Under the pieces are notes generated by a model. That model saw only the letters and a program-made list of their open reading frames with translations, was not told the origin of the DNA and did no database searches. Source: Sequoia sempervirens (Eukaryota; Streptophyta; Pinopsida; Cupressales; Cupressaceae). Taken from it: a DNA stretch of 64,000 nt. The stretch lies in assembly GCA_007258455.2 (NCBI GenBank), contig VDFB02193867.1:572515022-572579021 (forward strand), read 5' to 3'. Each line of letters starts with the position of its first letter. Within the stretch, counting starts at the first letter, position 1. Below, one piece after another: positions 46,358 to 58,348 of this stretch. A program made the translations under genes and the position numbers.

Positions 46358-48131
46358 TGTTGGAAATATTGTCATTGATGTCAAAGGGGCATGGATAGTT
46401 TGTCATTGATGTCAAAGGTGTATAGACAAGATTGTTGGCAATGTTTCTTATCATTTATGTCAAAGCGAGTGTTGGAGATTGCTAGATCTTGTAATGGATA
46501 TCAAAGTACCAATTTCTTATCCTCCCATTGGAGCAATTCATATCAGCATATTGGAGTGGCATATTTAAGGTGATTTGGATCAGTTTCATGAGACATTTTT
46601 GAGCAAAGATATAAGGTCAAATGGGCGATTGGTTAAGTTTTTGTGAGAAGCGCCTCATTGGAGAATTTAAAATTAAAATAAATAAAATATTTATTAAGTA
46701 TGGGCCGACCCCTCCTAGTGTGGCACCCTCTTTGGATAATTCAAAAATAAATTAAATTAATTTTTCTATAGAGACTGACCCCTAAGTAGTGTGCCCAAGG
46801 TTGGTGAAAAGGTGCATATATATAAAAAGAGTTGCAAGCATTTTGAAGTGTCATACTCTCAAAAAGTCGCCTTCCTTTGCATGATATAAAAGAAGATTGT
46901 TTGGAGGTTTTGCAAGCAAGTAAGCATTGAGTATTTTTGTATATTGAGCAGATTTAAGCAGACCAAAAGGGAAGAAAGTATGAAGAATATTTATGATTCT
47001 TATTGAAGAATATAATGCAGATCTATATGAGGTATGTGTGCAAATTTATTTGAAGAACATGAGCAGATTTTATGAAGAGTTTATGATCAGATTTATGGAG
47101 GATTTTTGATCATATGTTTAAAGGTTTTATGAGCAGATCTGAGTTTACTATAGCAGACATTAAGACAGAAGTATATGTGAAGAAGTAGCGAACAGATTTG
47201 TGAAGGAAGGACAGTGCATTAGACTTGTGAAGGAAATAATTACAGCATTTAAAGTCAGATTTGTGAAGCGAAGTGTATCTACAATCAGATCTTGTGAAGA
47301 CAAATCATCCATTGAAAGATTTGTAGGTTGGTGCCTATCGAAATAAGAGACTGGTGACTTTTGCTGAGTTGATGCTCAGTTGTGGGGATTGGTGTCTCCA
47401 GTGGGTTGGTGCCTACAAAAGAAGTTTGTAAGAGAAGTAGGTTGTTGCCTACGAAGAAGATTATATATATATATATATATTATTCAGATTTGTGAAGTGA
47501 AGTGTATCTACAATCAGATCTTGTGAAGACAAATCATCCTTTGAAAGATTTGTAGGTTGGTGCCTATTGAAATAAGAGATTGGTGTCTTTTGCTGAGTTG
47601 ATGCTCAGTTGTGGGGATTGGTGTCTCCAGTGGGTTGGTGCCTACAAAAGAAGTTTGTAAGAGAAGTAGGTTGTTGCCTATGAAGAAGATTATATATATA
47701 TATATATATATATTATTCAGATTTGTGAAGTGAAGTGTATCTACAATCAGATCTTGTGAAGACAAATCATCCATTGAAAGATTTGTAGGTTGGTGCCTAT
47801 CGAAATAAGAGATTGGTGTCTTTTGCTGAGTTGATGCTCAGTTGTGGGGATTGGTGTCTCCAGTGGGTTGGTGCCTACAAAAGAAGTTTGTAAGAGAAGT
47901 AGGTTGTTGCCTACGAAGAAGATTATTTTGCTGTGGTTTTCTCCCACAAGGGTTTCCATGTAAATTGTGTGTTCTTCCTGTGTTCTTAATTGCTAGATCT
48001 TGCATGTGTGTTATTGTTGTGGATGATTAAGTTTTAGAGTATTACTGTTGTGGTTGATTAAGTTTTGAAAAGTAAAAGATTTTTGTTATAATGATTGCCT
48101 CCCCCCTCTTAGTATAACTATGTGCTCATCA
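46358..48131 (+). mobile_element. Solo LTR, family beta, complete with target duplication
   Basis: 1,774 bp, starts TGTTGGAAATATTGTCATTG and ends ATGTGCTCATCA, flanked by CATAG. It has the pyrimidine block CCTCCCCCCTC near 48,097 and repeated GGTTGGTGCCTA phrases. It encloses a triplication of about 230 bp. This copy sets the orientation for the three minus-strand copies. Confidence 0.85.
47256..47924 (+). repeat. About 230-bp tandem triplication with TA microsatellites
   Basis: Units start at 47,256, 47,485 and 47,718 (CAGATTTGTGAAG). Units one and two end in TA runs of different length; unit three lacks it. The units are nearly identical, so the amplification is young compared with the rest of the LTR. 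Confidence 0.9.
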
Positions 48132-48179
48132 CATAGGAATATGTCCACAAGTAAGGGGCTTAGGTTGGACAATCTTAAG

Positions 48180-48500
48180 AAGGAAAGAAAGAAACAAATT
48201 ATATTAATGTCCACAAGTGACAAAAATAGGTCAATGGGTCTTTGAAAAGCAACTAGACTCTATAACAAGAGGGAGCCAAAAAGAGGCTCCAAAGAAGATA
48301 CAAACTAAAAGACATCTAAAAGAAAAACAAAACATAAACATGATTTGATGAACGAAGAACCTTGGGCTTGTTAGATAGGAAAGAGTCCATGAGACTAAGA
48401 AGATGACTTGAACTAGTCTACAAATAGTCCAAAAATCCAAGAGAGAGGACTCATTGCCAAGAAAAATTCAACCAAGGATGCCGGAATGTTCGGTGAATTG
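48180..48500 (-). mobile_element. Possible 3' end of a minus-strand LINE
   Basis: In reverse it reads like a LINE 3' UTR (TGGCTCCCTCTTGTTATAGA followed by TATTAATATAATTTG-like tail). It could be the end of the LINE whose RT lies at 53.3-54.9 kb, with later insertions between. The link is unproven. Confidence 0.3.
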
Positions 48501-50420
48501 GGTGTAATCTCTATCACTAGAAGAGAAGCATACCCTTTCCAATAACAATGAAGGTGGTGATACAAGCTCTAATGATGTTTGTGTTTGTTGATGCGTGTTT
48601 TATGACACAACAAACATTCTAGAATGAAGTGTCAAAGACGCTCTATCCCCTCTTGAAAAACTACCTCGTATGCTAAGACTGCAAGAAAGATCATGCCGCA
48701 ATTCCAATGTTTCAGTTAGGTGTGGATGAGCTCTGTGGTTTGATGTGATTATGCTGGTAACACAAAGGGACTTACGCTAGGCTTGTTCAATTCACAATGA
48801 AGGTCTAGACAATGAAGCTCTACTGTTTGGGTTCTGGATCAAACAAACTAAAAAAAGGAGATAAGGGTTTAGAATTTCTAATATACTTCCTAAGAATTCA
48901 AGAGACGGTATTGACTTGGTGGAACCAATAACCACGCTTTGCTTCGCCACGCTCAACGACAACTACACAAATGGGGTGCAATCTTCAAGGGAATGTTCTT
49001 ATGATTTTCACGTTATGAATAACTACCATCAAATCGAACAATAATTATCCAAACAGAAGTTAATCATTCACAAAATAAGCTCAGGCTAACTTTACGCATT
49101 GAATGAAAATCATCCATTCAAAGAAAGTATAAGCAAAAAGTTTCACTATAAATCAATACTTATCAAATCTTGCATTCATCTAACATACATGAAATAAAAT
49201 CTAAACTATGATGAGGGATAAGAATCATGACAACTCCAAAATAAGAGAAGTAATCACCATCAGAACAATGCATGCATTACTTATTACTTCAGCAATCTTA
49301 CAACAATTGCTTATCTCAACATGTTTTGCAACATGCTCCCCTCTTTACAAATGAGGGGGTGAGCTCAATTTATAGGCTCCCCAATTACAATTCAATGGCC
49401 GAGATTAATTCAGGATCAACAACCAAGATTACAAATAAAACCCTAATTAGGGTTTGCTACCCCTCGACCAATGAGAAAATTACATTCGAGGACACTTGTC
49501 CTTTTTACTAAATATGAACCAACAGATAAAATAGAAAGTTGTTGCATGTTGATTTGGAAGATGACGAGGCGCCACGTTAACGTGCTGGATGCCTTCCTTG
49601 ATCACTTTGGTCTTGTTCCTTAGAATATTTTCCTTGCCGATGACTTTATCCTTTGTGCTTTGATCTTGGATGACTTTGGCTTCTTCTTCTCACCTCGCCT
49701 TGGAGCACCTGTTTAGACTTGAAGTTATTAAGTCTTTCTTTCCAGATTGCTTTGGAATTTCTTCAAGTGCCTCGAATTTGGAGAGGAACTCCCCTGTGCC
49801 TTCGCCACAATGGAGGAAATTGGAACTTTCTCTGTGAAGAATTTCCCACACTTAGCCGAATTTTGGCTATTCAATTTCATTTTGTAACACCTTCAAGATT
49901 TTGGCCATTTCTGTGCTCAAATAAACTTCGCCGGTAGATTTGTCTTCAATTTTGAATTTGGCTTGTGTAAGTTGGATGTACTTGACAGTGTGCTTGTCGT
50001 TGTCTTCGTGATGCCAAATTCTTGGCGGACTTCCTGTTGGTCTTGCCATGTGCAAGGGTGGACTCCCAAGTTTTTTTTTATCTCCCTTCAAGTCGGACTT
50101 TACACTTTCTTTGCCATTTTCTCCTTTGAAGATTCACCTTGTGTAGTCATCCACTTGCAATAAAAAAGATAACTTTTTTAGGATAAGCTTTGAAAGGTTT
50201 TTATAAATTTCATTCTCCAAAATGGCTAATTTATTGGATTTTATCTTTATTTTATTTTTAAATTTAGCCATGGCAAAAATTATTCATTAATCCCAATGTT
50301 GGATGAAGATTTTCATTTTCTCTCTCCTGAAATTTGGCCTCATGCTGAATTTTTTTTACACTCTCTCTCTTGATATCAAAGTGAATTTTGTTTCGAATTT
50401 AAGGAAAACTTCATACTCTC
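48501..50420. other. Unassigned repeat-like sequence
   Basis: No coding segment is convincing. The open frames found here are short and mostly low-complexity. The right part leads gradually into the ATGCCAT/GCGGACTT repeat field, so it may belong to the same LTR element. Confidence 0.4.
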
Positions 50421-50845
50421 TTCGTCATTTTCATCTTGGCACGAGCATATTCCATATTTAACTCTTCATTTCTATCTCCCGAAATCGGACTTCTCATTGT
50501 TTGCCATACTCTCTCTCTACAAGTTGGGTTTGGTGAACACTTTTCCATGGCGGACTTTGAGAGTCTTTTTCCATCTCTCTTCAAATGTTGGAGGACTTCA
50601 TGTCAAATTCTCCATGCCTCTCTCTTGGGGTCGGACCTCTTATCAAGTCTTCCATATGGCAAAGGTGATTTTCTTTTGGTTATCTCTTTGGGGTGTTGAA
50701 AAATAAATAATTAAAATAATTAAAATAATTATTTTATGTGTTGTTTTCAACCCCTTCATTCTATGGCATTTATTTTCTTTTATTTAAGGCAAATTTGATT
50801 TTCCAAAATTTTTCTTGCCAATGCCTTAAGCAAAAATTTTTCTAT

Positions 50846-51101
50846 CCAATTTCACTTTGCCATAATTTTCTTTCCGTCCAATTTCATTTTGCCATAATCT
50901 TCTTTCCGTCCAATTTCATTTTGCCATAATTTTCTTTCTGTCCAATTTCATTTGGCCATAATTTTCTTTCCGTCCAATTTCATTTGGCCATAATTTTCCT
51001 TCTGTCCAATTTCATTTGGCCATAATTTTCTTTCCGTCCAATTTCATTTGGCCATAATTTTCTTTCCGTCCAATTTCATTTTGCCATAATTTTCTTTCCA
51101 T
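50846..51101 (+). repeat. Minisatellite, eight 32-bp units
   Basis: Eight contiguous units of exactly 32 bp, consensus beginning CCAATTTCATTTGGCCATAA. Units differ by a few bases (TTGCC or TGGCC, CCGT or CTGT). There are no spacers, so it is not a CRISPR. Confidence 0.95.
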
Positions 51102-51239
51102 CCTAAGTCTCAGGCGAAAATGTTTTAGACAAATAAATGTTAAGACTTAGGAAAATTTTCTCTTTTCTCCAAGTATGGCGAATTTTTAAAGTGCCAAGAA
51201 TTTTTTTTTTTAATTTTCCAAAGTCAAACTTAGGCAAAG

Positions 51240-52370
51240 CTTTGATTTTTCTCCCTCCTTCTTGGCATGGCGGACTTCATCTATGTTCAAGCCATTCAAT
51301 TTTCTTGCCTATGCTCAAGCCATTCTATGGCGGACTTGCTTATTGTTTAGGCCATATCATAGTGCTCTGGGTGGACTTGGCTTAATTTCTTTCCATTTTC
51401 CTTGGAGCGGACTTGACTTAGTGTTGAGCCATCTTTCCTTTATGGTGGGTGGACTTAGCATGACTTTATGCCATCTAGACTACTTTCCAAAGGAGGACTT
51501 TGCTTGTTTCTTTGCCACTTTACATGGGGCGGACTTGGCTCTATTCCTTGCCATAGTGCTTAGGGCGGACTTCACCACAGTTTATGCCATTTTACTTAGC
51601 ATGACTTTACTTAGCATGGCTTAATTTCTTTCCATTTTTCTTGGAGCGGACTTGACTAAGTGTTGAGCCATCTTTCCTTTATGGTGGGAAGACTTAGCAT
51701 GACTTTATGCCATCTAGACTACTTTCCAAAGGAGGACTTTGCTTGTTTCTTTGCCACTTTACATGGGGCGGACTTGGCTCTATTCCTTGCCATAGTGCTT
51801 AGGGCGGACTTCACCACAGTTTATGCCATTTTACTTAGCATGACTTTACTTAGCATGGCTTAATTTCTTTCCATTTTTCTTGGAGCGGACTTGACTAAGT
51901 GTTGAGCCATCTTTCCTTTATGGTGGGAAGACTTAGCATGACTTTATGCCATCTAGACTACTTTCCAAAGGAGGACTTTGCTTGTTTCTTTGCCACTTTA
52001 CATGGGGCGGACTTGGCTCTATTCCTTGCCATAGTGCTTAGGGCGGACTTCACCATAGTTTATGCCATTTTACACTTTGCTGGGCAGACTTGCTATATTT
52101 CCATGCCATTCTCCATTTGTCCAAGGGCAGACTTGGCACATCTTCATGCCATCCTTAGGGCGGACTTGCCCCTACTTCTTGCCATTATCCTTCATGTGGC
52201 TGAGCGGACTTTGCTTCATGCTGTGCCATTGCCTTTTAAGTGGTTGGGCGGACTTTGCCCAAGCTTGTGCCATGGCAAGTCGGACTTGCCTTCATCTTTT
52301 GCCATTGCTGGGCGGAGTTGCCTTATGTCCATGCCATTAACATTGCTTGGCTGAAGCTTTTTTTGCCATT
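51240..52370 (+). repeat. Higher-order repeat: GCGGACTT(G)...GCCAT field with a 239-bp triplication
   Basis: A GCGGACTTG-n-TGCCAT phrase recurs every 35-60 bases throughout. Within it a 239-bp block is repeated, with GTGTTGAGCC at 51,421, 51,660 and 51,899 (exact period twice). Open frames here (Phe-, Leu- and His-rich) result from the repeat and are not genes. Confidence 0.9.
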
Positions 52371-52399
52371 AACTTCTTCTTTCTCCATGCTGGTTGAGA

Positions 52400-53290
52400 T
52401 TTCAGTTTTCTTTCATGCCTTCACCATGATTTTCAGTCATAATTAGACAAATTTGCCATGAATTTTCCAGATTTCTCCATGTATTTCTGTGATTTTTGGA
52501 CTGATTTTCCAGATTTTTACCAGTTTTCTGATTTTCACCATGAATTCATAAAATTTTCAAATTGATTTTCTGAGAGTTTTTGACTGATTTTGGAACTTCT
52601 GAGTGGATTTTTGAAATTCGAGCCCCTTCCCAATATAGAAACTTTCTAAAAATAGAAACTTTTCCCAAAATAGCAACTTTCTAAAAATAGCCCCTAAAAA
52701 ATAGGGATCTCAGAATTGCTCAAAAGTGCAAAAAAAGTAGGTCCTAAAAAATAAGGGGCCAAAGTGAAAACCCTAAAAAGTAGGAGGTGTTAGAATTGAC
52801 CGAAACGATAGTCGATCTTCGTCCCTCGGGCCTCCTAAGCACTGTGGTGATGCTTGGACAATGATTTAGGCTCAAATTCTTTGCTTGGCTCGAATGACTC
52901 TTCAAAACTTTAACTCATTGTAAAAAGACTGGTGATAAGCAGTTGCGACACCAAGGCAAAAAGCAAAAAAAGCAAAAACAAAGGGTCCCCATTTGCAATG
53001 GGGCGATGTGTGAAAAGGTCACAATAGTGTTAAATGTCTAGGGTAAAGAAAACCTAGTTGGATGGCCTTGGGGAGGTGCCAAGAGTATTATCTAGAAACT
53101 TTGTTTGAACCTCGCCTAACATCCATGTTTGAAGACCTTCCCACATCTAAGACATTGTTGGATGTGGGAAAGACATTGGTGACAAGTGCTTGAATATGAG
53201 ACCTTAATTGGGATTTAGACGCAACAATGTGGTGCCTTGGGTGAGAGAGGTGGGGTACTATAGTCTAAATGTGTGCAAAGGTAGTGTGTG
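52400..53290. other. Unassigned LTR-like stretch
   Basis: It contains a purine tract AAAAAGTAGGAGG followed by TGTTAGAATTGACC at 52,798, which looks like a PPT and LTR start. A 7-bp stem (CCCCATT / AATGGGG) sits at 52,987-53,003. No coding trace or partner LTR is seen. Confidence 0.35.
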
Positions 53291-53299
53291 TAGAAGTAT

Positions 53300-54850
53300 G
53301 CTATCTCATTGATTTGTCATCAACTATGTGAAAATTTGTGCTATCTCGAGGGCATTGAATGCCACCTATACCCGCAATAGGTCAAAATAATGAGGTGATC
53401 AACTTGTTGGCTATAGTGGCCCCTTGCAAGGCCTTGTGCTTGAGGGTAATGACCTCCTTAGAGAAAAGAGCCAAGCATTGATTCAGATAGTGGAAGAAAG
53501 TAGATATTGAGTCATTAGAGTCTCCATGCAAGCAAAGGTATCTCCCCTCATGTCTTGTACTAACTGCTATTTGGGGCAATAGAAAATGAAGTATTCCATC
53601 TTTACCTCTTAGAGGGAGCAAAATTGGTAGATCAAGTCCTTACATGGGATGTGATAGTCTATCTTGATTCAAAGCTAGTGGGAAGTGGAACACACTCTTA
53701 GTTGCTCGATGGGGATCCTCAACCCATGTGGCTAATGCTATTAGAATTAGTTAGGTTGAATGCTAATGCCATCCATGATTTGTGGGAAATGGTTGATGTA
53801 GATAGTGAGCTTGAAATTGAGAGGTGAACGAGGATAGGTCCAAGTGAACTAGATATGTTGCTTGTAGACATCATCTTTGATAGCTCAAATGGTCACCACC
53901 TTTGAGGAAGGCAAAAGGAAAGGAGGGGTGTTTAAGAAATAATGAAAAGGGGAGGGAGCTGATTGATAGAGATGTTGATGGATTAAAAGAGTGAATTTGC
54001 CTTAGCGTAACGTTGACAACATCTAATCAGACCAAAAGAGGCAATCCTCTTAAATGAATAGAGAGCTAAGTAGTGGTATCTTTGATCTCATATACCTAGA
54101 AGCATAACCACCAAAAGATCTAAATCTATGAATGTGGAAAATGAGCTTGAGAAGACACTAGAATTGTAGGGGATGGGAATCAAACTTGGCTTGGACACAC
54201 TATGGGTCTATTTGCTGCATCAAATCAAATGTTGCAACATGAGGGTTTGGACCCTCTCAATTCGGGCCTAGTTAGCTATCCCCAAGTCGGGACCCCAAGC
54301 CTCAAAACCATAGAAAACTATGGATCTAATGACTACATCAAAGAGGTGCATTTTAGAAGGGATATCTTGTAAGTGTATTTGGAAACATTGTCGTTCTAAG
54401 ATAAAGAGATGTGTAACCCTTGCAAAGGTCCGATTAAGATTCAGGCCTTAGGTTGAAGGGATGTCTAAGAAACTAAATGCCCAAGTAGATGTAAGATGTT
54501 CTCATCTCAATTATCTCCCCTTTATAAGAGAGTTGGAACTTGGAAAGTGTGTTCCTATTAGTGTTGATCATAACCTTAGTTTTATTGAGGTTCATTGTTA
54601 ATTCCTCAAGCTTGCGAAATCAAGTTAGAGCATCAAGCTATCATTGCAAGCCCTTGGGGGAGAGAGGGAGGAGTATGACATCATTGACAAGGAGGTTTAC
54701 AACAATCAAGAAATGAGAGCATGTCAAAAAGATGTCTCCCTATGATTAGATATTTTGTACATCATGAGTTGGAGGAATTGAGTGTTTTGCCCCACTTTTT
54801 CTCATGCTAGTTAAGGATGATAGTGTAATTGATAGAGAAGAATAATGAGT
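53300..54850 (-). pseudogene. Non-LTR retrotransposon RT remnant, different lineage from the L1 copies
   Basis: In reverse: LLVNDVILLLPLSPKGLQ (about 54,650-54,700; Asn replaces the first Asp of the usual (A)DD), TMNLNKTKVMINTNRNTLSK (about 54,530-54,595), YIYLGI, then a LIRSIVFYG-like segment and RVQTLMLQHLI (about 54,220-54,260). This order is the end of the palm and the thumb of a LINE RT of the type with a C-terminal HLF(.)C(P)-like end (decayed here). Many stops. Confidence 0.65.
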
Positions 54851-55904
54851 GATGCTTCATTCTATCGAAGTATTCAAAGTCTAGCATATTATTAAAGTGA
54901 TTGACTTGTTTGTTCATTCTTGTGGAGTGTGGTCAAGCTTAACTTATGTTGAAATCTAGTCCAAAGGAAAAAACACATATTACACAAATTTTACATTTTG
55001 AATAACACAAGTGCAACACAAATTTGAATTCACTAATTAATTTCACAAAGAATAGCAAAGACTATATAAAAGCCTTGTCCTTACAACTTCCCAAACCACT
55101 CTATAGGAAAACCAACTCTCAAACAACTAAAACACATAATAATGTTACATGTTACTAATGTAACATAAGAACAAAACATAATAATACGAGATTATAAATA
55201 TAATCTAAGTTTAAGTAACACAATAAGACAAACCTATGATTTTTGGATCATAAGGACTGCAAAAGCCAACAAAGCTTCCCTTGAACCAAAAGGGGTAAAT
55301 CCTAATGATCAAGAGCATCTGATAGCTGTTCTGTAACTCTACATATCTTGGTCTTTTGCAATTAGTATTGGTCAACTAGTGAATGTCACCTTGACACAAT
55401 CATGTTGAAGTAACAACAACTCGACATGCCTTTGACCATACCATAGAAAAAAAAAGCAACACATCTCTTAACCATTCCATGTTAATTTCCGTAACATCAA
55501 ATGTAGAAGCCTACCAAAGAACGTGTCTCTATTTTAATGTCCTTAACATCTATTAGAAATATATTTTCATTAAAGGTCACTTACCTGTGATTTGCCTCAG
55601 CACTTGATTAAAAAATATAGTGGATCTTTGATGGTGAACCACGTCCGAGGGGCCAATGCTCAGTTTTGTGCTAATAATCAATGAAAAAACCTGATTGAAT
55701 AGTGGTTTTGCGCGGTTAGTGTTTCACAACAGGTTGATTGGGCAATTTTTTTCGTGATTTTTACACGATTTTTTCACTATTTAAACACTTAAAAAATCAT
55801 TGAACATTGTTCAAAATCACGGCTGATTAAATCGGGATTTTTTGGGGAAAAAATGTTTCGGCCAAAGATTTTTAAAAATCAGGATTTTTGGGATTTTTCA
55901 ACAA
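54851..55904. other. Unassigned, AT-rich
   Basis: No gene or element ends recognised. Around 55,735-55,880 the phrase GATTTTT with variants recurs. Confidence 0.4.
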
Positions 55905-56010
55905 TTTATGCTTCTATGGTTTGTACGAACATACCCAAACATACACAACCCCCCAAAATTTTGTCATACTAGCATACCATGCCCATGTTCCCATACCTGA
56001 TTCCAATTCA
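55905..56010 (-). repeat. Partial copy of the MITE-like repeat, inverted
   Basis: CATACTAGCATACCATGCCC and the nearby ACATACCCAAACATACACAA match, in reverse, the element at 60,981-61,080. Only one end is seen. Confidence 0.6.
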
Positions 56011-56830
56011 ACAACTTCGATCAGTTGTCATAGTTATTACTTACTATTAATTAGTGTTAGCTTCAACAGTCATATGCTCATAAATCTCAAACATCATATA
56101 GTCTAGTGTCCACTACATGTCATATGTGATCAGATTCATAATAACATCTCATACCGCTACATTTGTGTCTGCCATTTTGCTTCTTTTCCTCATATGAAGA
56201 AAGGAGAGCTATAACTTCTTGTATATCATCAAGCTCTATTGTATCACAAAAAAAACGTCTTGTCTACAAATTTGTGCAAGATGATATTTGAAGCAGTTGA
56301 TGCCTCTAATCTTCTTGGGTTCCTTGCTCTGTAGGATTGCCACATGATGCCATTTCTCAAACAAAAACTGAATTTGAAACCCTAGCATGAATAAAATATT
56401 AAAGATTATAAAATGTAAACCCTAGTAACTAGCCAAATAATAGAAGAAAAAGAGAATAATGAAACCCTAGAATGAGAGGGAAAAACAAAACAAAAATCTG
56501 AAAATAGAAAACACAAGCAGGGAAATTATTAGATTACATATCTTGCAAATGCTGCCAAAAAACTCGTCAGTCATCAAATCAGTCCAAAGTCATGCAAAAT
56601 CCTTGAAACCGCTTGCAAATGCATTGAATGTTGTCAAAGTTTCTAAGACTCTAAAGAGTGAGAGCTGGAATAAGAAATTATGAAAAATGAAGTGTTTTGA
56701 TGCTTTTCTGGCTGTGGACTGTTATATATGGTTTAAACAACACATGCTACTCAACCACAGTGACCCTGTCTTGCTGATCAACCTGTATATATAATCATCG
56801 GGTAAACATCCCCTAATATTACTTGACCCT
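56011..56830. other. Unassigned, no recognised gene
   Basis: No coding exon. A decayed retroelement is possible but not supported. Confidence 0.4.
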
Positions 56831-56835
56831 GTTGC
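56831..56835. repeat. GTTGC target duplication of a beta solo LTR
   Basis: GTTGC at 56,831-56,835 is repeated at 58,344-58,348. Confidence 0.8.
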
Positions 56836-58343
56836 TGATGAGCACACAAATATACTGAGAGGGGGGTGGGGGTGAGTGATCAACTTTTATCAACTTTAAA
56901 CTCTAACCCTATGACAACTATGCAAGCATATAACAATTTGAACAAGTTGAAACCAAGATTTTACGTGGAAACCCTTACAGGAGAAAACCATGGTACAAAA
57001 TTATGTACTTTATAATAAAATGGGTTTACAATGGTAGTAGGCACCAACCTCTTAATCAGTTATGTAGGCACCAACCTACAAGGAGCACCAACTCCCTAAC
57101 TTGATTTAGTAGGCACCAACCCACAAGGAGCACCGACTCCTTCTTGCAAGGCACCAACCTTGACTTTCTTGACTGAAAATTTAAAATGTAGAATGAGATC
57201 TTTCAATAGATCTGCTTCATGCTTCAATCTATCCCTTCTTTGTGATGTATGCTCTTCTTTAAGGCTCACACAAGAGATACTTCTGCACTTCTACACACAA
57301 ACTCTACACTCATTCTTTCAAATCTGAATTTGAATCATTTATATATTTCTCAAGCATTGCAACCTTTGTAAAACAACATGTCTTTGTCTTTTGAATCTGA
57401 AGATTGCACCTTTCCAAAACACAAATTCCACTACTTCACAAATAAATCTTTAATTTGATAAATCTGAAGTTGTTCCAAGACAAATCGCACTTCTCAAAAT
57501 CTGAATTTACTTTTTAATAAATCTTTCTTTTGTCTTCTCTTTAATTTTGTCCTTTATGTAATTTTGTTTTATTCAAAATCGCACCTTTTAAATTTTTGAC
57601 TTATCAAATCTGAAGAAGACTCGTGTCTCTTCACTAGTGCAACGTTTAGTTAGCTTTTATTGTTCAATGTCTTTGTCTTGATGTCGCATCATTTTCTTGG
57701 AACAATTGTATCATTTCAAATCTCCTTTTTGTTTGTATTAGAAACTTTTAATCATAGTCATCTTTTATTAAATCGTGGCACTTTTGTAACTTCCTTAATT
57801 TGTCTTATTGGTTTTTGTCCTTTTCTTAATTTGTCTCATTCATACCCAGCTCTGCCTTTTAATTTCTGAATCGCTGTTCTCTCTTTTTTGTCTTTTTCAT
57901 TTTTTGTTTTGTTTTTTTTCTTATTTCGTCTTTTCTTCATATTTGCATTCTGAATCAGTTCATTTGAGTCTTCACCTACAGAAAAGGGACTCATTGATGT
58001 TAATACCATGTCCTCCTCTTTACAGAAAACCAACGTGAATGCCTTATGATCAAGTTTATTAAATTTGTGACTTTATCATCACGCTGCTTTGTCTAATCTA
58101 ATTGATACGCTTCATAAGACAGGATCGCTGCTGTGTGAACCGTTGATCTCTTTATTGAACTAGTGATCTGTTTATGCACTTTGATTACATGCATTACTAA
58201 ATCGATTCTGTCTTATACATTACTAAATTTTGTCTTCTTTAAATCTGTTCATCACTGTTTGTGTAATAGAATCTGATCTTCAAAACATAGCACAAAAATC
58301 TTCAGTCATGCTGATCTTGACATCAATGACAATATTTCCAACA
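56836..58343 (-). mobile_element. Solo LTR, family beta, complete with target duplication
   Basis: 1,508 bp. On the minus strand it starts TGTTGGAAATATTGTCATTG and ends CTCATCA. + strand left part: TGATGAGCACAC and a purine block near 56,856 (GAGAGGGGGGTGGGGGTGAG). GTTGC flanks both sides. Repeated AGGCACCAACC phrases as in the other copies. Confidence 0.85.
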
Positions 58344-58348
58344 GTTGC

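Noticed and set aside
47514..47959. Two nearly identical minus-strand frames suggesting a duplicated gene
   Set aside because: They are the complement of the LTR triplication and contain a TA microsatellite translated as Ile/Tyr.
50846..51101. CRISPR-like array
   Set aside because: Repeats are contiguous without spacers and the genome is a plant.
51262..52354. Overlapping open frames of 67-151 codons
   Set aside because: They follow the 239-bp repeat exactly, repeat the same residues and have no family motifs; they are by-products of the array.
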